NCBI RefSeq assembly: GCF_001577525.1
Contig: NZ_CP013015.1
Location: 1,032,747 to 1,096,746 of the forward strand
From: Candidatus Desulfofervidus auxilii
GTDB lineage: Bacteria; Desulfobacterota; Desulfofervidia; Desulfofervidales; Desulfofervidaceae
DNA: 64,000 bases
Direction: 5' to 3'
The translations under genes were made by a program, and so were the position numbers. Numbering within the stretch: the stretch's first letter is position 1; each line of letters starts with the position of its first letter. Below, piece by piece: positions 62,010 through 64,000 of this stretch. Under the pieces are notes generated by a model, which was not told the origin of the DNA, ran no database searches, and saw only the letters and a program-made list of their open reading frames with translations.

Positions 62010-62972
62010 TCAGGCCACTACCTTATACCTGCCCAGGCCAAATGCAGTGTTTTTGCCGATGTGGATATATTGGCCTAGTTTGAGTAAGGGATAGATTTTA
62101 GACAGATTGCCTGTCATGGTCATTTTGCCCATGACGCCACCAATGTGCAAATGAGTATCTTGCCTTTTAGAAAAACGCTTGAAGTCTGTCCATTCAAATT
62201 GGCTTGCTGTTTTGATGCCTTTTAGTATTTTATCTAAATCAAGGTTTTTAAGGAGGTCTATCTCTCCTTCTCCATAAAGAAAGCTCAGAATTTTGAGCCG
62301 ATGACTGATGGCAAAAATGATGTCTTTTAGAGTTATATGATCTCTCAATTTCCCTCTGATCTTAAGCCGCAGTGGAGTGATGGTTTTAAAGATTAGTTTT
62401 TCCCCTTTGCATTTGTTTTTAAAGATATTTTTCAATGTTAGTGAGGTTTCCAGGGGAATGAGCCTGTTTTCATATTGGTTAAAAACCTGTTTGGTGCGTT
62501 TTTCAGAGGTATATTTTCTGACTTCTTTTAAGTCAAATTTGCCCTTGCCTTTTCCCATGCCCAGATGACCCATCTTTATTATGGCATAGATAACATAGGG
62601 AAGATAATCAATTGCCTTTCCAAAAATAGTAAAACCAAATTGATATATAGAGTTTCTTTTCATGTTTTTTCCGCCTAAATCAAGAGGATAAAGGATTAAG
62701 GGATGGGGAGGATTAGTAATACCTTTAATGGAATTTTGGGTTTCTGTCTCAAATAGGAAGTGATAGATACAAGTTTTTCTTACCAGACAATCACTACATA
62801 CCTGCTTTCTATTTAAGCAAACTGCCCTTTTTAGGGCTACACCAAATGTCCCTCGCAACATAGAGCCAGGGAAATAGGGGATTAAAAAGGGAGTTAAGGC
62901 CTTAATTTTGACCTTATAACGATGGATAGAGAGGTCTGCTAAAAAAGGATTATTTAAATCCACAGTAAGCAA
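62010..62972 (-). CDS. cas6: Cas6 endoribonuclease, second copy
   Basis: 320 residues, homologous to the Cas6 at 11920. Shared features: PYFPGSMLRGTFGVALKRAV, a Cys cluster CSDCLVRKTCIYHFLFE, KAIDYLPYVIYAIIKMG (like SIDYLPYFIYSFIELG), and MGKMTMTGNLSKIYPLLKLG followed by GKNTAFGLGRYKVV. It stands alone on the minus strand, 3.4 kb beyond the csm operon which has no cas6 of its own, and could process array-3 transcripts. The divergence from the other Cas6 fits the different repeats. Confidence 0.9.
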   Translation of the reverse strand: MLTVDLNNPFLADLSIHRYKVKIKALTPFLIPYFPGSMLRGTFGVALKRAVCLNRKQVCSDCLVRKTCIYHFLFETETQNSIKGITNPPHPLILYPLDLGGKNMKRNSIYQFGFTIFGKAIDYLPYVIYAIIKMGHLGMGKGKGKFDLKEVRKYTSEKRTKQVFNQYENRLIPLETSLTLKNIFKNKCKGEKLIFKTITPLRLKIRGKLRDHITLKDIIFAISHRLKILSFLYGEGEIDLLKNLDLDKILKGIKTASQFEWTDFKRFSKRQDTHLHIGGVMGKMTMTGNLSKIYPLLKLGQYIHIGKNTAFGLGRYKVVA

Positions 62973-63222
62973 TTATATGGATTTTAAATAAAATGGCAAC
63001 TTGGTTTTTAAAATATTGATAAAAATATCATGTGAGTGTCAATTTTTTGTAACAATTGTAGAGCTTATCCTCGCTCCAATGTAAAATGAAGATTGCAAAG
63101 TGCAAAGTCATTTTCCCCCTCCTTTCGTAGTGGAATTGGGGTCTATAATTAAAAGTGAGAGTAAAAAATAGGGAATGAAATTAAGAAGCCTTCTTTATGT
63201 GATATAAATGATAAATGGCTAG

Positions 63223-63367
63223 GGGAACATTTGTGGCTAACGGGGTCAGTCAATAATGTTGAATTATTGTGACTCGGTTTGAATTGCCGGATGTTCTCCT
63301 GCCAATACCCTGTCTAATGGAAAGGTGCCTTTAAGTGGCTATTATAGACGGGATAAAGGTATTGGCA
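63223..63367 (+). ncRNA. candidate IS110 bridge RNA
   Basis: Noncoding DNA before the IS110 transposase folds strongly. A 10-bp perfect stem TGCCAATACC (63300-63309)/GGTATTGGCA (63358-63367) encloses an inner stem (GTCTA/TAGAC) and an apical AAAGG/CCTTT, with two internal loops. To its left, GGGAACAT (63223-63230) pairs with ATGTTCTC (63291-63298) around a hairpin AGTC AATAAT/ATTATT GTGACT. A two-domain, internal-loop RNA just upstream of the transposase is what IS110-group bridge RNAs look like. The ends and loop specificity are not determined. Confidence 0.6.
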
Positions 63368-63403
63368 GAGCCATAAAATATCAAACATAAAGGAGGGTGA
63401 GGC

Positions 63404-64000
63404 GTGAAAAGGTTATCTGGAGGAATCGATATTGGCAGTGATAATCATCACATAATTATCATGGATGATGAAGAACAGATTTTGTATGACCAGAAGATAG
63501 CACACAAATTCAGTGAATTTTATAAGGCAGTTAGAGAATTTAGAGAGATTGAGAAAAGAGAAGGTGGGATAATATCATTTGCAATTGAAGGAAAGAATGG
63601 ATACGGAGCACCATTTGATCGGATACTTATAGAGAGCGGATTCACCTTATACAATGTAGATAATTTAAAATTAAAACAATTTCGGAATGTATTTGGGGCA
63701 GAATGGCGTAACGATAAAAGGGACGCAAAAATGTTAGCAAAAATGCTGAAATTAAGAGATTATTTAGACGCTGAAAATGAAAAGGCATTCATTGCGGTAG
63801 AGAAGGCAACAAAAATCAATGAAAAGTTAAAGATTCTGTCTCGGCATCAACAAACCCTGATAGATGAGAAGATAAGGTTGCAAAACAGGCTTCGAAAAAG
63901 GCTATTAGAAGTATCTCCTGAGATATTAGAGATTGGTGATACAGACAGCAAGAAGATGTTGAGGCTTCTGGTAAGGTATCCTGATTTTTCGAGATATAAG
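63404..64000 (+). CDS. IS110-family transposase (N-terminal part, runs off window)
   Basis: The GTG start follows AGGAGGG by seven bases; 199 codons are visible and the frame is still open. DEDD RuvC-like motifs are SGGIDIGSDNHHIIIM (Asp), SFAIEGKNGYGAP (Glu) and WRNDKRDAKMLAKML (Asp). A charged coiled coil follows. The C-terminal Ser-containing Tnp domain is beyond the window. IS110 transposases use bridge RNA to choose target and donor. Confidence 0.9.
   Translation, partial: MKRLSGGIDIGSDNHHIIIMDDEEQILYDQKIAHKFSEFYKAVREFREIEKREGGIISFAIEGKNGYGAPFDRILIESGFTLYNVDNLKLKQFRNVFGAEWRNDKRDAKMLAKMLKLRDYLDAENEKAFIAVEKATKINEKLKILSRHQQTLIDEKIRLQNRLRKRLLEVSPEILEIGDTDSKKMLRLLVRYPDFSRYK

Noticed and set aside
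1..64000. tRNA and rRNA genes
   Set aside because: No cloverleaf with a GTTCRA T-arm was recognised by eye in intergenic DNA; a covariance scan would be needed to exclude it fully.

Overview
The window (about 37% G+C by eye) looks like a chromosome segment of a thermophilic, anaerobic bacterium, most likely a deep-branching sulfate reducer of the Desulfobacterota/Thermodesulfobacteria kind. That placement is an inference from gene content: RtcB, ComM, a trp-rib-nusB-leuS cluster, very heavy type III CRISPR content, and many IS200/IS605, IS3, IS21, IS110 and IS1634 remnants. No rRNA or tRNA gene was recognised.

Layout. (1) 0-26.5 kb is an accessory island. It carries a VapBC-like pair, a short CRISPR array with cas2 and a broken cas1, a mobile-element graveyard, and a complete type III effector operon on the minus strand (cas6, three cas7-family genes, cas10, cas11, cas5). 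The gene order and the degenerate Cas10 palm motif point to subtype III-C. It also has an IS200/IS605 element, a second short array beside a truncated cas1 start, a UvrD-type helicase-nuclease with two coupled downstream genes, a second IS605-like element, and a large serine recombinase. The recombinase gene abuts comM, which is cut at its Walker B region, so the island's right edge is an integration site. (2) 26.4-37.8 kb is core genome: truncated comM and rtcB on minus, then a classical trp attenuator (leader peptide with three tandem Trp codons) feeding trpE-trpG-VKOR/thioredoxin-trpD-HAD-ribH-nusB-leuS. (3) 38-52.5 kb is a second defence region: toxin-antitoxin genes, a CRISPR array of about 21 repeats with a tandemly duplicated leader, then an operon csx20 - CARF/HEPN nuclease - PrimPol-like protein - cas1 - cas2 - cas2, followed by a broken second copy of the same array locus interrupted by IS1634 remnants and HicAB and Phd/RelE pairs. 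(4) 53.2-58.6 kb is a type III-A-like operon (cas10/csm1, csm2, csm3, csm4, Card1-like CARF nuclease) with no csm5. (5) 58.8-64 kb has two DUF4143 AAA ATPases, a stand-alone second cas6, and the start of an IS110 transposase preceded by a strongly folded candidate bridge RNA.

How the genes fit together. The two type III systems look complementary. The III-C complex has an HD domain and an intact Cmr4-type slicer aspartate but SGEF in place of the GGDD cyclase motif, so it should not make cyclic oligoadenylate. The III-A complex keeps GGDD, has Glu in place of the Csm3 slicer Asp, and sits near two CARF nucleases (Csx1/Csx2-like, Card1-like) and a candidate ring nuclease (Csx20). The adaptation operon carries a PrimPol-family protein whose catalytic motifs appear lost, plus two overlapping intact-looking cas2 genes. 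CRISPR repeats in the 39-52 kb region have four times incorporated an identical 45-bp ACGTT-periodic sequence, and related periodic DNA fills the intergenic region before the trp operon.
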